Below are positions 36,131-49,097 of a stretch of 64,000 bases of DNA, piece after piece. Source of the stretch: Rhizophagus sp. LPA8_4_AMF (lineage: Eukaryota > Glomeromycota > Glomeromycetes > Glomerales > Glomeraceae); NCBI GenBank assembly GCA_021464525.1, contig JADRCO010000045.1, forward strand, positions 1-64,000, read 5' to 3'. The notes under the pieces are model-generated. The model had not been told where the DNA came from, searched no databases, and saw nothing but the letters and a program-made list of their open reading frames with translations. The position numbers were made by a program, and so were the translations under genes. The number at the start of each line of letters is the position of its first letter. Positions within the stretch are counted from its first letter, which is position 1.

Positions 36131-39100
36131 AATTATATAAATTAAACGCCAAAATAGATAATCAGTAAAATAATATGTCATCAAAAGGAATCATGCATTA
36201 CGTGTTTAACACAAAATGGTTTTACGTTTGATATTAATCATATTAATCAATAATCAGTAGCGCGTATTCTTTCGGGTCTTCCATTCTACTCCGCTAAATT
36301 TTTTACATGTATCATCAGTGTTCGCCGTATTATTTATCTTAATTCGGCGAATAATCTCTATATTAAGAACTAACCTTCATCTTATGATTTATTACTGAAC
36401 TGATAATCAATGCCAAGATCACGCAACGTATACTATAACATATTATATTTTTATTTGTTTATTTAATTAATTAGTTATTTATTTAATTATTTATTTGTTT
36501 TATTTTATTTGTAAAAAGAAAATTTTTTTTTCTTTGTTTTCTTTTGATGGTTAAAATTATTTGAAATATGAGAACACGCGTTTATGTTTATTTATTATTA
36601 GTAAGGGAATTCTGGATTCTGGTTGAACATAATAAAGTTAATATGGCTTTCCTGTAAATATTATGAGCATTATGCGTTTGAGATGGTAAAACATGGTTTA
36701 ATTTCTTTAAAGTTGATTCGAAATAATCACATATTCACATTTAATTTGTTTCCGGTTTTGTAAGAAATTAAATAGAAAAATAGAATACTCGTTTTTTTGA
36801 CTCAGGAACGGAATTCTAACAGTAAGGATGCAATATGTATATTATTTCAAGGAGTTTGTTTCCAAATTAATGTAATGTTATCAAAGTTACTCCGAAAAAA
36901 AAGAAAAATGAATAAAAGAAAGAAAAATGATGTACATACAATCACATGATTATGACAATAGAATATTCCCGCAGTTCATTGCAGTAATGATGATCGGAGT
37001 ATAATAATGTTTCCTATTGATTTTATTGATTTTGATATTTATAGAACATAAAATAAATAAAAAGAGTTTATGCATAAAAAAAAAAAAAAATTAAAAATAT
37101 ATTTCTATCTTACAACAATTAAATCAATCTCGTACGTATGGTTACTATTGTATATTCTATTAAGACGATCTATAAATTCATGATGATTAATTGTGCTTTT
37201 TTTAAAAAGAATTAATCCCCGACTTGCAGGCCAAGAAATTGTACATACATGTCATATGTGTGTGTAACTTGATATCATTCAATAATATACAATAATTTAT
37301 CTTATTTTTAATTTTATATTCTTACCTATTTTATGTATTATACCATTTATCATTTGTACATAATGCAGTAATCAATTAGACGCAGTAAAATATTGTAGAT
37401 TTTGATACACGGGCCATGTATTTTTTGCACGTGGGTTAATTAGATGAAAAATATACATAATTTTTTTATAAACAAAATATACAAATTCAATAATGTTCAA
37501 TTATGGCATCAACGTTGAAGTACAAATCTTTACACAAGACCGAAAAATAAACTTGTAAGACTTGTTAAAACTTGATAAAATAATTATTGTTAGTGATAAA
37601 TTTTATTTATTATCTCGGTAATTATTATAATTATGCAGTGAATTATATGTTAATAATCAGCGCATATATGTAAAAGTATTTTAAACCAATCATATATCAG
37701 TACCACTAATAAAAATATATTAATATGCGGAAAATCCGAACACAAAAATTGGATCTGGATCAAGGTAACTCTCGATTTAATTCATAGATAATTAACTTTA
37801 ACCAATTAATAATATTGTTATAACTAAATATTTTCTTTAATAATAATAACTCAACGTGAAAATTGTAGATCCTTAAATATTTATTTGCTATTTACCTAAA
37901 TATTTTTTCAATTTTACAAATATAAAATGAATTTACATATGAAAATGTTAGTCGAAACCGTATACAATGTGCACTTGTTTATTACTTTAATGGTTTGCTG
38001 TTCCCGCGGCAGCATAACCGATCATTAAATACATTAAACATGTGTTCAAATAATCAAGTAATTATCAACTGAAACCCCATGCAACGAAATTACATCATCC
38101 TTATTTTCTAAATATGTATTCAAGGTAAAAGACATTAAGTTTATTATATGCACGATCATGTACTTTATTAAACTCGGAAAATTAAAAATTCATTAGTAAA
38201 ATAGAATTTACCTCGTGAAAATAATCAATTGTGTTTTTTTTTTATTGTGTTTATAACTCATGAAAAAAAATAAAAAAAAAAAAAAAATGACAGCTGAGTA
38301 ACAGCATTATGCGTGTTATGGTATCAAACGATAGATTCACTCTCGTGTGTGGATTTACTTCTGCAGATTAATATACATTAATTTTTGTTTTAAAGTGGAT
38401 AAAATTTGCATGACCTTATTATCCAAAATATTATATTAAAATTTCGACAAGTTTATTAGGTGGTTTCTCTTAGCTGCACATCAAAGAGATGATGGTTTCA
38501 TTTGATATGGACATGTGTGTTATGAGACATAAAGTTGAGTTATCACATAGATAATAAGGGTAAGTACCCTCTTTTTTTTTAGGTGATAATAAATTAATAT
38601 CATGCATATATATTTTGTACTTCACAGAAAGTTGCACACAATATTACTTTTTCACACAACGGGAAGCCCCGTATTCAAAAGTCAAACAATTGTTTATATT
38701 ATACCTGATACGGCTAAATTTCTTTTACTAATAAAAACTTGATATTAACTTGTTTAAAATATTTTTCTCCTTACTTATTTTTATGAGATGCAGGTATGAG
38801 TTTCCCTTAATTCAAAAATTTTTTTAAACTTCATTTGCATACACTGTTGATACTGTTGATGTAAATCATAAAAATTGGCGGGAAAAATTAAAGAAATGAT
38901 TGGACCATCTCTCCTTGTATATCATTGTAACAGAGCTTAAATTTAAAATTTCTGCAATTTTTTAACACAAAGACGTTATCGTAAGACGTATTATTTTATT
39001 ATTATTTGTTTTTGTAAATCCTTAAATGACTAAGTTAAATTAAATTCTTTATAATTTATCTTTTTTCAGTATAAATTAATAGATTTAATAGACGGAGTTT

Positions 39101-42100
39101 TAATCCCGATTCTACGCTTATCAATATTACAATCAGAAATTAAAGTTGATTATTCGGACTTACATTAAATTTCCAATAAAAGAATTTCATTAAAAACTCG
39201 ACTTTCCTATATTAATAAGCGCAGTACGCGGATACTAAGTAATACCAATTTATTTCGTACGTCCATTATAACTTTGTTTATATTAATATTTGTTTTCTTA
39301 TTGGGACGGCGAATATATTGATTACGTATCATTTATTTAGTTAGAATAACGTTTTAATTATTATTATTTATTAGTTTCGTCCTTTGTAGTAATTTTTGGT
39401 CTTTGTAATTTCCCTTTGTTTTAAGTTGTACAATATAAATAAATTATAAGCTTATCAAAAAAAAAACAAGTTTATTTTTTTTTTACAAACATTAAAGCAA
39501 CATAAATATATATATGTTATATCATATATTTTAAATATTATGTATATATATATATATATATATATGAAACATTTTAATTCATTGTATGTTGTGTGCAAAA
39601 AAGTAAAAATCATATTTATTGATAGCATCTTTGTTTTTCTTAATCCCGAGAAAAGAAATATCGCGTGAATGTTTTAAAACTTTTTTGGAAGAAATGAATA
39701 TTACCATGAATTGACTAAAAAAAGATCGGTAAACTTTTGTATTAAATAAAACAGGGGTCAAAAGTCTTTCTTTAATACTAACTTAGAATATCCGGCAAAA
39801 TTCGGAAAATAAAAATTTCCGGTGAAAACTCTGGGTAAAAATCGAAAAAAAAACAAAAACCCTCATATCTCATTCTTGGGTCTTTGTAATATGGTGACAA
39901 ATAAAAAAAAAAAAGTTTTCTTTATTTAGATTAGATTGAGAAAATTCGGAAAAATATCAAGTAAATTATGATTTGTATCTAAATAAAAGATTATTATCTG
40001 GTAACACGGGATTTTTATTTATTTATTTATTTATTTTTTTATTCTTCTTTGCGTAATTTCATTAAGTGTTCTATAAAAATTTCGTCAGGATTTTTTTTCA
40101 AATTTGTTTAAAAAGGCAATTTTACATTACATTTATTCTCAGGGAATTGACCGAGATTATTAATTTTCATTTTTATTACTCGAGTTTCACTTGAATATAT
40201 TATTCGAGAGCAAAAAATTGGCCTTTTAAAAGCCTTTTATCAGTGTATATCGGCATATCGCTCAGCCAATAGAATTGCAATTTTACTTATCATGTGATTA
40301 TTCTAGTCATTATTTTTGAGTTTTTGTTTCCTTCACTATTTTTTATGTTTAAAAAACGCTATTAAGGGTCTAAATGTTTGAAAAAAATTGGGTTGGGGTA
40401 TTAGTGGTGATTTATGTTATATAATTCATAATAAAAAGTACTTGCTAGTTGCTACGACAGTTGCGTTATGTCATCTGACATTTGGAGCATTTCGTGACCA
40501 TCATTAATGCTTTAGTTAATTCTACCAACATTAAATATTTCAAATTCCGCTAAAATTATAAGATAATTTCAGCCGAGATTAATGATAGTCTCTGAACATG
40601 TTTATCACATGCTGCACTCCTAAGTATGCAACCTGCTGAATAATCAAAATTATCGAGATTCGTGTTATAAAAGATCAAATTTTATTATTGGTGTCTTTAA
40701 TTTTATTATTGGTGCCTTTAAAACATAAAATTATTGGTTTTAGTTTTTCGGTAAAATATTTCAAACATTTTCCGACAAACCAATCCTGTTAATTTATTAT
40801 ATTATAAAGGCATACAGTGACTTTGAAAAAAATTTTTAATATTATTCTACAAATAGTACATTATAAATCATCTATTATTTATAATTAATATATCCGAATT
40901 TTATTTAAATCATCCATGAAAGGCCAAAATTTTAATTATTTAATTCTGTAATTCCGGTCAAAAAAAAATTGTAATTTCACGTTAATGTAACAATTTGTAA
41001 CATGATTAACCCTTGTAAAGTTACAAAATCACATAATCTACCCATGTACATGTTAAATAAAATCTACCCGAGGCCATATTATACCCGACTTTTGAATCGG
41101 CCCTTAATTATTTATTTATTATAATAATTATAATAAAGTCCGATTTGTATGATTTTTTAATTTTTTTTTAAATCAAGGGTTGGTTATTTGTCTGCAGATC
41201 CCTGTTGCAGATCCCATGTAATAATACGGAGTCGTAAGCGCATTTAACGCGTTCTCTTTGTTTAAATTAAAAACTAAATTAAATAATTTTAGTAATCTTC
41301 ATTATTATGTATTTCACTGAGTCAAACCTCTGTTAAATGTAAACAATTTAGTGATTATTTAATAAGTTTATATACCCATAATATCACATAGACACATATT
41401 AACTAACTCCCAAAAAGCAAAATTAAACACAATTATTAGAAAAACTTTTGGGACAAAGCTTTAATGTATTGTTGTTCTGCATACAACTTTAATTTTTTTT
41501 TTTTCATTTATTAATATTAACGAAAATAGTTAAGAGTACAACATTATCTAACCTTTCTTCTTCCTACTTTTATCCGATTATCCGATTTCGCGTTCTATTA
41601 AAATATTGTTCATCTTTATAATTATTAAATAAGTTCCTTTTTTTTTTATATTGCGTGGGAAATGGGGGAAATTCTTAAAAAGATAATCATAAAATCGGAA
41701 TGTTCGGAACTAAATAATTTAATAAAAAAGAAACCTTTTTCCGATCCGTTTTCGCGTTACTAAAATTGAACTTAACCTTATTTAATTTTATCATTAATAA
41801 TAATCATTAACGATCTAAAACTTCCTGATATCTCAATTTTTATTTATATTTAATAGATTCGGGATCCATTTTTTTTTAACTTTATACGGTACAGTTCAAT
41901 CTTTAATAAAAGATTACATAAAACATTATTAAATAATAAATAAAAAACATTATTAATATTATTAATGTACCTTTATTAATAAAAAAAAACATTTCACTTG
42001 CATATTGTAACTTGCATATTTGTATTTTTGTAACGCGATAATAAATCTTTCGCTTTTTAGAATAAAATAATGAAAAAATAATTTTTTTGGATCTAAATTG

Positions 42101-43878
42101 ATAAATTGAAATGGTTATTGTACATCGTGCGAACTTACTAATTGATTTATTCCCAAAATATACATTTCAATGCTTTATTTAAAGAAAAAATAAATGAATC
42201 TAATCTTATTATCGTTATTTTATTATTATTATTATTATGATTATTATGATTATTAACGATGACTTGTTCTTCATTATAGGAAAACAAGAAAAAAAAAAAA
42301 GAAATCTTAATTTATTTTTAACTTTACTTGCATAATTAAATCATTCCGTTCATTCCCCCGTTCGTTTATTTTAAATTAGTTGTAAATACCTAAATAATGA
42401 CAGCTTTTTTAAATAATTTATAACAATGGTCAATTTTAGGTTTAATAAGGATTTTCTTTTCAAATCCATATTAAACCGTAGCTTTCATTGCTCAATTCGG
42501 TAACCATTACGTTTTCGTGACACATTATCCCATTGTTAAAATCACGTGAATATTTGTGAATGATCCCCAGCATTTACCATCAACTCCCCCGTAAAAAAGT
42601 TTCTCTCGAATTGAAGAATTGCAAATTACGAGAATTTCTTGGGGATCCTATAGAGTACTAAATTTTTATAATTTAATGTATAATTCATTATTGCGATCGG
42701 TTTCATATCAAAATTTTTTTTTTTTTTTTTTTTTTCATCTCTCTAAATTATGATCTAATAAATAAATATTAAATTTTTAGTGATGAATGGATAATAACCC
42801 TGGTATATATGTAAGTATTTCTTTTAAAGTTCACCCGTGGTGAATGTCACCGGACACCAGTCTTTAATTTGTGATGGGATTATTTAAATTAATGGGAATA
42901 ACAATATCTTACGTGCTTGATTTCACATCATAATATTTGAAGCAATATATATCTGATAGAGTACAATTTAGCAAATTTATATTCATTAACTTATTTAAAG
43001 AATAAGATAACCAAAAGCACACTATGCGCACAATTCCCTTATACATCTCGATTTCACTTAAAATAGTATCTATCAAGTCGAGTAAACCATTTATTTTCAT
43101 TAATTAGTATTTGATACACATTTCAAAGCGCTTGATGATTATATCATATCATCTAAACATGGTTATAGCAAAATTGTGGTTTATTTTTGGAGAAATTCGT
43201 AAAAAATAAAAAAGAAATCAAAGGAATCGATGGTTAACGATCGTGTATTAAATGACATAATTCTCAAAAATTTGAATTTCCTTTCAATCGTATTTTCGTC
43301 GTTTTTTGAAAGTTCTACTCCCTAATTCATAATACTCTCTAATTTTTATGCCATGAGAAGCATGAGAAGGTCGCCAAAAGTCAACTCTAGGAAGCAACAA
43401 GATCATGACTAAGATCATGTTACCACGAATTTGACCACCACTAAACACTTTAAAATTTAACATTAACAATAGCTTTCAAACCGAAAAGTATACACGCATA
43501 TTTCATGTCATGTAGATCTTGATAATATAACCAAAATCATTTTTAGTATAAAACGTGACGCGACTGACGCGTACAAGATGCTCCTGTTGAAACTCGATGT
43601 TAATTATCTAAACTTCATTATTTCATCTAATATAACAACCGAAAATTAAAAGTGGACAAACCACATCTTTAAATGCTTTGTTTTATTGTTTCAAGAAAAG
43701 ATTCTTATTACAATAATATATTTTCAGTTGAGAAAAGGTACTCTCTATATTTATAAAAAAAAATTTTTTTTTTAAAAAATACAGATAAACAATTACAAAT
43801 ACATCAAAGAACTTTAAATAGTATGATTGATTCTATGAAAATCAATCGCTAAATCACGAGAACGTAACAGAATAAGAA
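36131..43878. other. Gene-poor region, third part
   Basis: No supported gene. A TA microsatellite lies at about 39541-39565. A minus-strand frame at 43284-43469 (LLLPRVDFWRPSHASHG) has coding-like composition but no recognised family and no visible splice partners. It may be a relic of a repeated gene. Confidence 0.55.
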
Positions 43879-46800
43879 TTATTGGTATAGATTTTTCGGA
43901 CCAAGATGAAATATGACATTTTTGCCTTTCTGTTTCTTTTGCTTCTTCTTTTTGCTTCCATCTTTTGTACTTTCACTGTATGAAGAATCATCCTCACTAT
44001 CATTTTCATTCTTGTTATTATCAGATGCAGACGATCCTCCTTGTCCCCATGCATTGCTTTCTGATCCGTTCTTTTTGATTCTTTGTTGTGAAAAAGAAGA
44101 GTTTGAAGTTATAGGTAAATCAGGAAACTCATCATTTTCAGCTTTAGTAGGTCTACCTCTGACAAAAGCGGGTGTATATGATGAAGTATTTGTGGTTGCC
44201 GAAGAATTATTTACACTAAATGAAGGAGATTCCCTACGTGGAGAGGATTGGACAAATTTTGGAGAAGAGTTTTTCCAAGGATCATTATTAGAAGTACTAG
44301 CAGAAGTTGCAAGTGAAGGAAAAGCAGAACTATTTTTCCGGGATTCACGAGATTCACGGGATTCAGCAATAGCAGCAATTTTATCCCAAAATTGAGGTCC
44401 ACTACTTGATTTTGTACCACCAGATCGAGTAGTTGAAGATTTAATTACTAATACACGAGGTGATGGTTTACTTAAGGGAGGTGTTGGTTTAAAATTACTT
44501 TGTGTAGGCGAATTTACCGGTTCTAAAGCAGGAAAATCAGTAGTAGTACGCTGTAATCAGATTTTATAATTTTCAAATTAATATTATTGTAACAAAATTA
44601 TATAAAATCGAAAATTATATAATTCACAAATGATTACCTTAGCTTTATGATCATTCCATGCTCTTAATAATTCTTGTTTCTTCTGCTCGTCTTCCAATAT
44701 TTCTACCAAACCATTTACAACTTTACCAACATAATCCTTTTTGTTAAACAGCTCCAATAATGATCCAATGTATGAATTTGCGCTAAGAAATGTGGAGTCA
44801 CTGTATAATTCAGTAATCGAATTAAATTCATCCATTTTGGCAGAATCGTTGGATAAAAATCCGAAAACACGTTGGTGCAAAGCATATTTGCGAGAACTGA
44901 AATTTCATTGAATGATTAGAAACCTGTATACAATAAATGAAGTGGAAAAGGAAAAGGAAAAAATAATAATAATATATATATATACTTTGAATTTTCAAAA
45001 CTAGATAAGGCCTTTTCTCTATAGTTTAAGGCACTAGTGCTACTGCTACTACTTGACGTAGAAGTTGAATGGCTCGCAGATGGTAAAGGAGGAAAGGCAA
45101 AATTATTTCTTTTTTTTGTAGACTCAAACATTGGTTGTTGTAAAGAATAAGGTGGAGTTGGTGGAGTTTCACTTCGACTGCTACTTGCGACCGATTGTAT
45201 AGGTCTATCAGCAGGCTTATCAACAGTGGGTTTATGTTTATCAGCAGGTTTATGTTTATCAACTGGTTTATGTTTATCAACAGGCTTAGAATTTTGCTTT
45301 ACTCTTTCACTGTAATTTTTAATGGCACCTGAATTATTACTCATGCTAACCCCCATTGCATCACTTAGTGTAGGAAAATCTTCTTCCCGTATGCGAGGTG
45401 GTGTGTAAGCATTACGTAATTGCACCTCACTTTCTGGTGATTCATTCGCTGATCCGATCATTTCATCAGGAGACAAAACACCGAAACCTGGAGGTGGTCT
45501 TACTGCTCTAGCATTAACAGTCGTATCGTTGATAGCAGAGGGAGTGGAATCTAGATTAAGATTTTGAGTTTGACGTGAAATTTCTTCAACTACAGTTTGT
45601 ATAACATCATCGCCATCTGCCCGCCTCTCCGACTACACAAAATTATTTTAAATTTTAGATCTTAGATAAAATATTAAAAAGCACCAATGACTCATTTAGA
45701 ATGTTCATTGATTCAACTCAAAAAAAAATGATAAGTACGGTTTGTCTATAATTCCTACCTGTCTCTCACGACTTCTTCGCCGACGTGGATGTGAATCTGC
45801 GTAACTATTGGTAAAAAGTGCCCCGATCCTCCTTGCCTCATGTTTAGCTCTTTGTCCACTTAAATTAGTTCCGTGAACTTCGACCTATATTAAAAAAAAT
45901 CATAACAATATTAGTAATATTATAAAATATTTTTTTTTTAAAAAAAAAAAACCTACTTCATGGGCCTTTAAATCAATTTCTGTTTCAAATACAATAAATT
46001 TTTTCTCTAAACACTCTTTATCTTGACAAAGATAGTGTTCCGAATTGAAATGATCTTCCTAAAAAAAAGGTAGTAAATTTAAATTATATGTAAAATAAAA
46101 CAACGACTTAAGATATTAATTAAACATATAATACATACTAATGAATTATAGTCGCGATAATAACCATGTCTTATACCAGCTCTTATGCAAATAAAGCATT
46201 GTTCATGCTTGTCACGGCAATGTTCATAGAGTTCATCATCCCCATAATATCGTCTTTTACAAAATTGACATTCAGGATGCCCTTTGAACCCCGAATCTTC
46301 GTCACCTTCACGAAAGTGTTTATCAAGCTCTCTTTGATTGAAAAGAGAATGTTCATGTGAAAAGATCTTTTTATGTTGAATACAGATATCACTAAAATTT
46401 ATAGTATTTCAAAATGTTTATGTTAATAATTAAAACTATACAATTTATAACTCTATTATAATATAAATTAACATACCATAACATTAAATGATGATTATAT
46501 TTAATATGTCGCTTTAATTCCGGCCATCCTTCACAAGACTCGGTACAGTTCGAATATGGACAATTATATTTCAATAGTAACTTTATATCATAAAGCATTT
46601 CTTGATCCTCACAATAAGCATTCAAATTCTCGTCAAAGTGTGGAATATCAGATTCCTTAAAATCTTGAAATTCTTTATCATGTTTACGGGTAAAGATAAC
46701 TTTATCTTGTTCTGTCTAAATATATCATATCAAAGTTAATTCTGAATATTATGTTGAAAATTGACGTTAAATAAATAATCGATCTTTATCATTACCTTAC

Positions 46801-47302
46801 AATAAGCGCAATTCTTATTTTCATATAATGCTCTTATCCTCAATGAGCACAAGTGACAAAATTTATGGTTACATTCCGAAACAGCATAGTATATAACGGG
46901 GTTTGCGCAGATAAAACAAACGGATTCATTTGAGGGAACCGGAGAAAGAGAATCATTTCCGTCCAAATTAATATTTCCGTTCAAATTAGAATCCTCGTCC
47001 GAATGAGAATTTTCATTTAAATTGGAATTTTCGTTCGAATTAGAGAAAGTACGTCTAGTAGCTGCAGAGCTTCTTGAATTTTGACTAGAGCTTGAATTAT
47101 GTTCTCGATGATTAGAATAACGATAAGGACGACCTCGACCTCGACCTCGACCTCGCCCTCGTCGTCCTCCTCGTGGTCTATAATCATTATAGTGATTATA
47201 GTGATCATTATAGCGGCGATTTTCTCTGTTAGATTGTTCAGGACGTTCAGGACCAGTACCCGAAACGGTTTGTATATCAGTCGAGTTTGATGTGGTAGAC
47301 AT
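43879..47302 (-). CDS. HEL2: HEL2/ZNF598-type RING E3 ubiquitin ligase
   Basis: Eight exons on the minus strand: 47302-46796, 46715-46477, 46391-46139, 46058-45957, 45884-45759, 45632-44986, 44896-44638 and 44550-43879. They sum to 2805 nt, giving 934 residues. The family senses collided ribosomes in the cytoplasm, ubiquitinates small-subunit proteins and starts ribosome-associated quality control. An RGG/GR-rich segment (about 43-62) is followed by a C3HC4 RING at 128-168 (CFICANP, CNHKFCHLC, CAYCK). Next comes the family's run of C2H2-like fingers (CPYSNCTE..ELKRHIKYNH, CQFCKRRYY..HCRDKHEQC, CQDKECLEKKF..LKAHEVEVHG). The long middle is low-complexity with KPVDKHKP repeats. A conserved helical region (HQRVFGFLSNDSAKMDEF) and a basic C-terminus (KKKQKKQKGKNVIFHLG) match the usual Hel2 end. 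A T10A12 junction lies inside intron 4. It is divergent with the ChaC-like gene. Confidence 0.92.
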
Positions 47303-47454
47303 TGAAAATATGAAATTAAAATTAATGGAAATTTTATTATGATAAAAAAAATCGATCCGGATAAAAACAATAAATATATTAAATTTGACATATGTAGATG
47401 AATGATTACCAATAAATCACATGCGAAATACACTCGGAGATTTTCTTGGAAACA
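47303..47454. promoter_or_regulatory. Divergent promoter between HEL2 and the ChaC-like gene
   Basis: Only 152 bp separate the two start codons, so both 5' UTRs and core promoters must fit here. It is AT-rich with no clear TATA spacing. It is inferred from gene layout, not from a motif. Confidence 0.6.
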
Positions 47455-48556
47455 ATGATTTCTAAGGAAGTTGTAACAATAAAGAACATAACAGAAGAAA
47501 CTGCTGATACAGAATGTTGGATATTCGGTTATGGTTCTTTAATTTGGAAGCCACCACCTATATATGAGGAAAAGTTAGTGTTATGTTTTATTTTATTCTC
47601 GTGAGGATCACCGTATACTAAAGAATTATTCACTCAGAATAGCAGGTTTTATTAAAGGATATGTTCGAAGGTTTTGGCAGGTATATATAATTAAATTTGT
47701 TTTGATGCCTTTATTTTAATTTATTTCTTATTCTTTGTACGATTTATTACCTTTCTTTAGCGAAGTACAGACCATCGAGGAACCGTAGAAAACCCCGGTC
47801 GAGTTGTGACTTTAATCCCAATTGAGGAATGGAAATTACTTAACGATTATGTAGGATAAAAACACTAATCAATTGTAAAAAAATATATAAATGTATGTAT
47901 ACAAACTTCGTTAATTTATTCGAATTTTCTAGCATGTTCATAAAGATGATGATGTTACTTGGGGTGTCGCATACAAAATCAACAAGAAAGATATTAAGGA
48001 AGTGATGGATTATCTAGATTATCGAGAGAAGGTTTGTTGTTTTGAGTTTGTACAAAAGTTTTGTAGATAAATGCTAATTTATTTACTTTATAGAATGGAT
48101 ACACTATACATTATTTGGATATATATCAATTAGAAAAAGAAGTGCCCATTATAAAAAATGTAGGAGATTAGTCATCTTTATCAATTTCCTTTAAATTAAT
48201 TTAAAGGCGCTCCAACCTTTTCTTTTTTTAACATCTCTCCTATTAGGCGATAGTATATATTGCTACAACCAAAAATGAGGAATATGTTGGTCCAACTTCT
48301 TTGGATTTGTTGGCTCAGAAAATATATGAATGCATTGGTAAATTTTTTTATAATTGTTTCAATCTTTCTTGACTTATTAATTACAATATTGAATTATTAT
48401 TATTATTATTCATTAGGTCCAAGTGGACCTAACAGTGAGTATTTACTTAACCTTGCATCTGCACTTAGAACTATAGCACCAAATGTATATGATGCTCATT
48501 TATTTGATCTCGAAGAAAGAATATTAAAATTGATTAAAACATCAAGTTATTTATAA
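47455..48556 (+). CDS. ChaC-like glutathione-specific gamma-glutamylcyclotransferase
   Basis: Seven exons: 47455-47573, 47638-47680, 47761-47850, 47933-48031, 48094-48159, 48247-48337 and 48417-48556. They sum to 648 nt, giving 215 residues. The enzyme splits cytosolic glutathione into 5-oxoproline and Cys-Gly. The substrate-binding loop FGYGSLIWKP is near the N-terminus. It is followed by IKGYVRRFWQ and STDHRGT, then PGRVVTLI and DVTWGVAYKI. The segment YLDYREK carries the expected catalytic Glu. The C-terminal helix (GPSGPNSEYLLNL) is also typical. Length fits ChaC2/Gcg1-type proteins. The first intron is 64 nt. The gene shares a short divergent promoter with HEL2 and converges on the nucleotide-sugar transporter gene, whose stop is 541 bp away. 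Confidence 0.93.
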
Positions 48557-49097
48557 AATAATTATCAAATATAGTGTATAAAAATTTATTTAATTATTAT
48601 ATTTTCATAGCCTATAAGTTAGTTTATTTTTGAACTTAACTATTTACAAATTATCATTTATGAAATTTGCAGCGACCCTTAATTAAAATAATATAATTAA
48701 TTAACCTAACCCCCCCTTTTAATTATTATAGAATAAATAGAAATTAAAAAATTTCATGTCTGCGTTATATTATAGAACAAATAGAAATTAAAAAGTTTAA
48801 CTCTGTATTGTAATTTAATATACACTGTAAAAAAAATCTTAGTAAACCCGAGATTTATAATAAGCTATTATTATACATAAATCTACAAAGTAAAAAAATT
48901 ATCCAAACTTATATTATACATTTAAATCTATAATAGCTAAAACAGGGGAAAAAAAAGAACTTGAAAGAGTCGTTTATGATATTTTATCGAATGTTTCGTT
49001 ATTTCGATTTTTTGAAGTATTCACTGAAGAAGAATGGTTGGGAATTTTTTCTGTATATATGGGTGTGATTTAAAAAAAAAAAGAAAATAATTTCCAA
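48557..49097. other. Convergent intergenic spacer
   Basis: Lies between two stop codons. It contains a small imperfect direct duplication of AATAGAAATTAAAAA (near 48733 and 48780). No gene. Confidence 0.6.
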
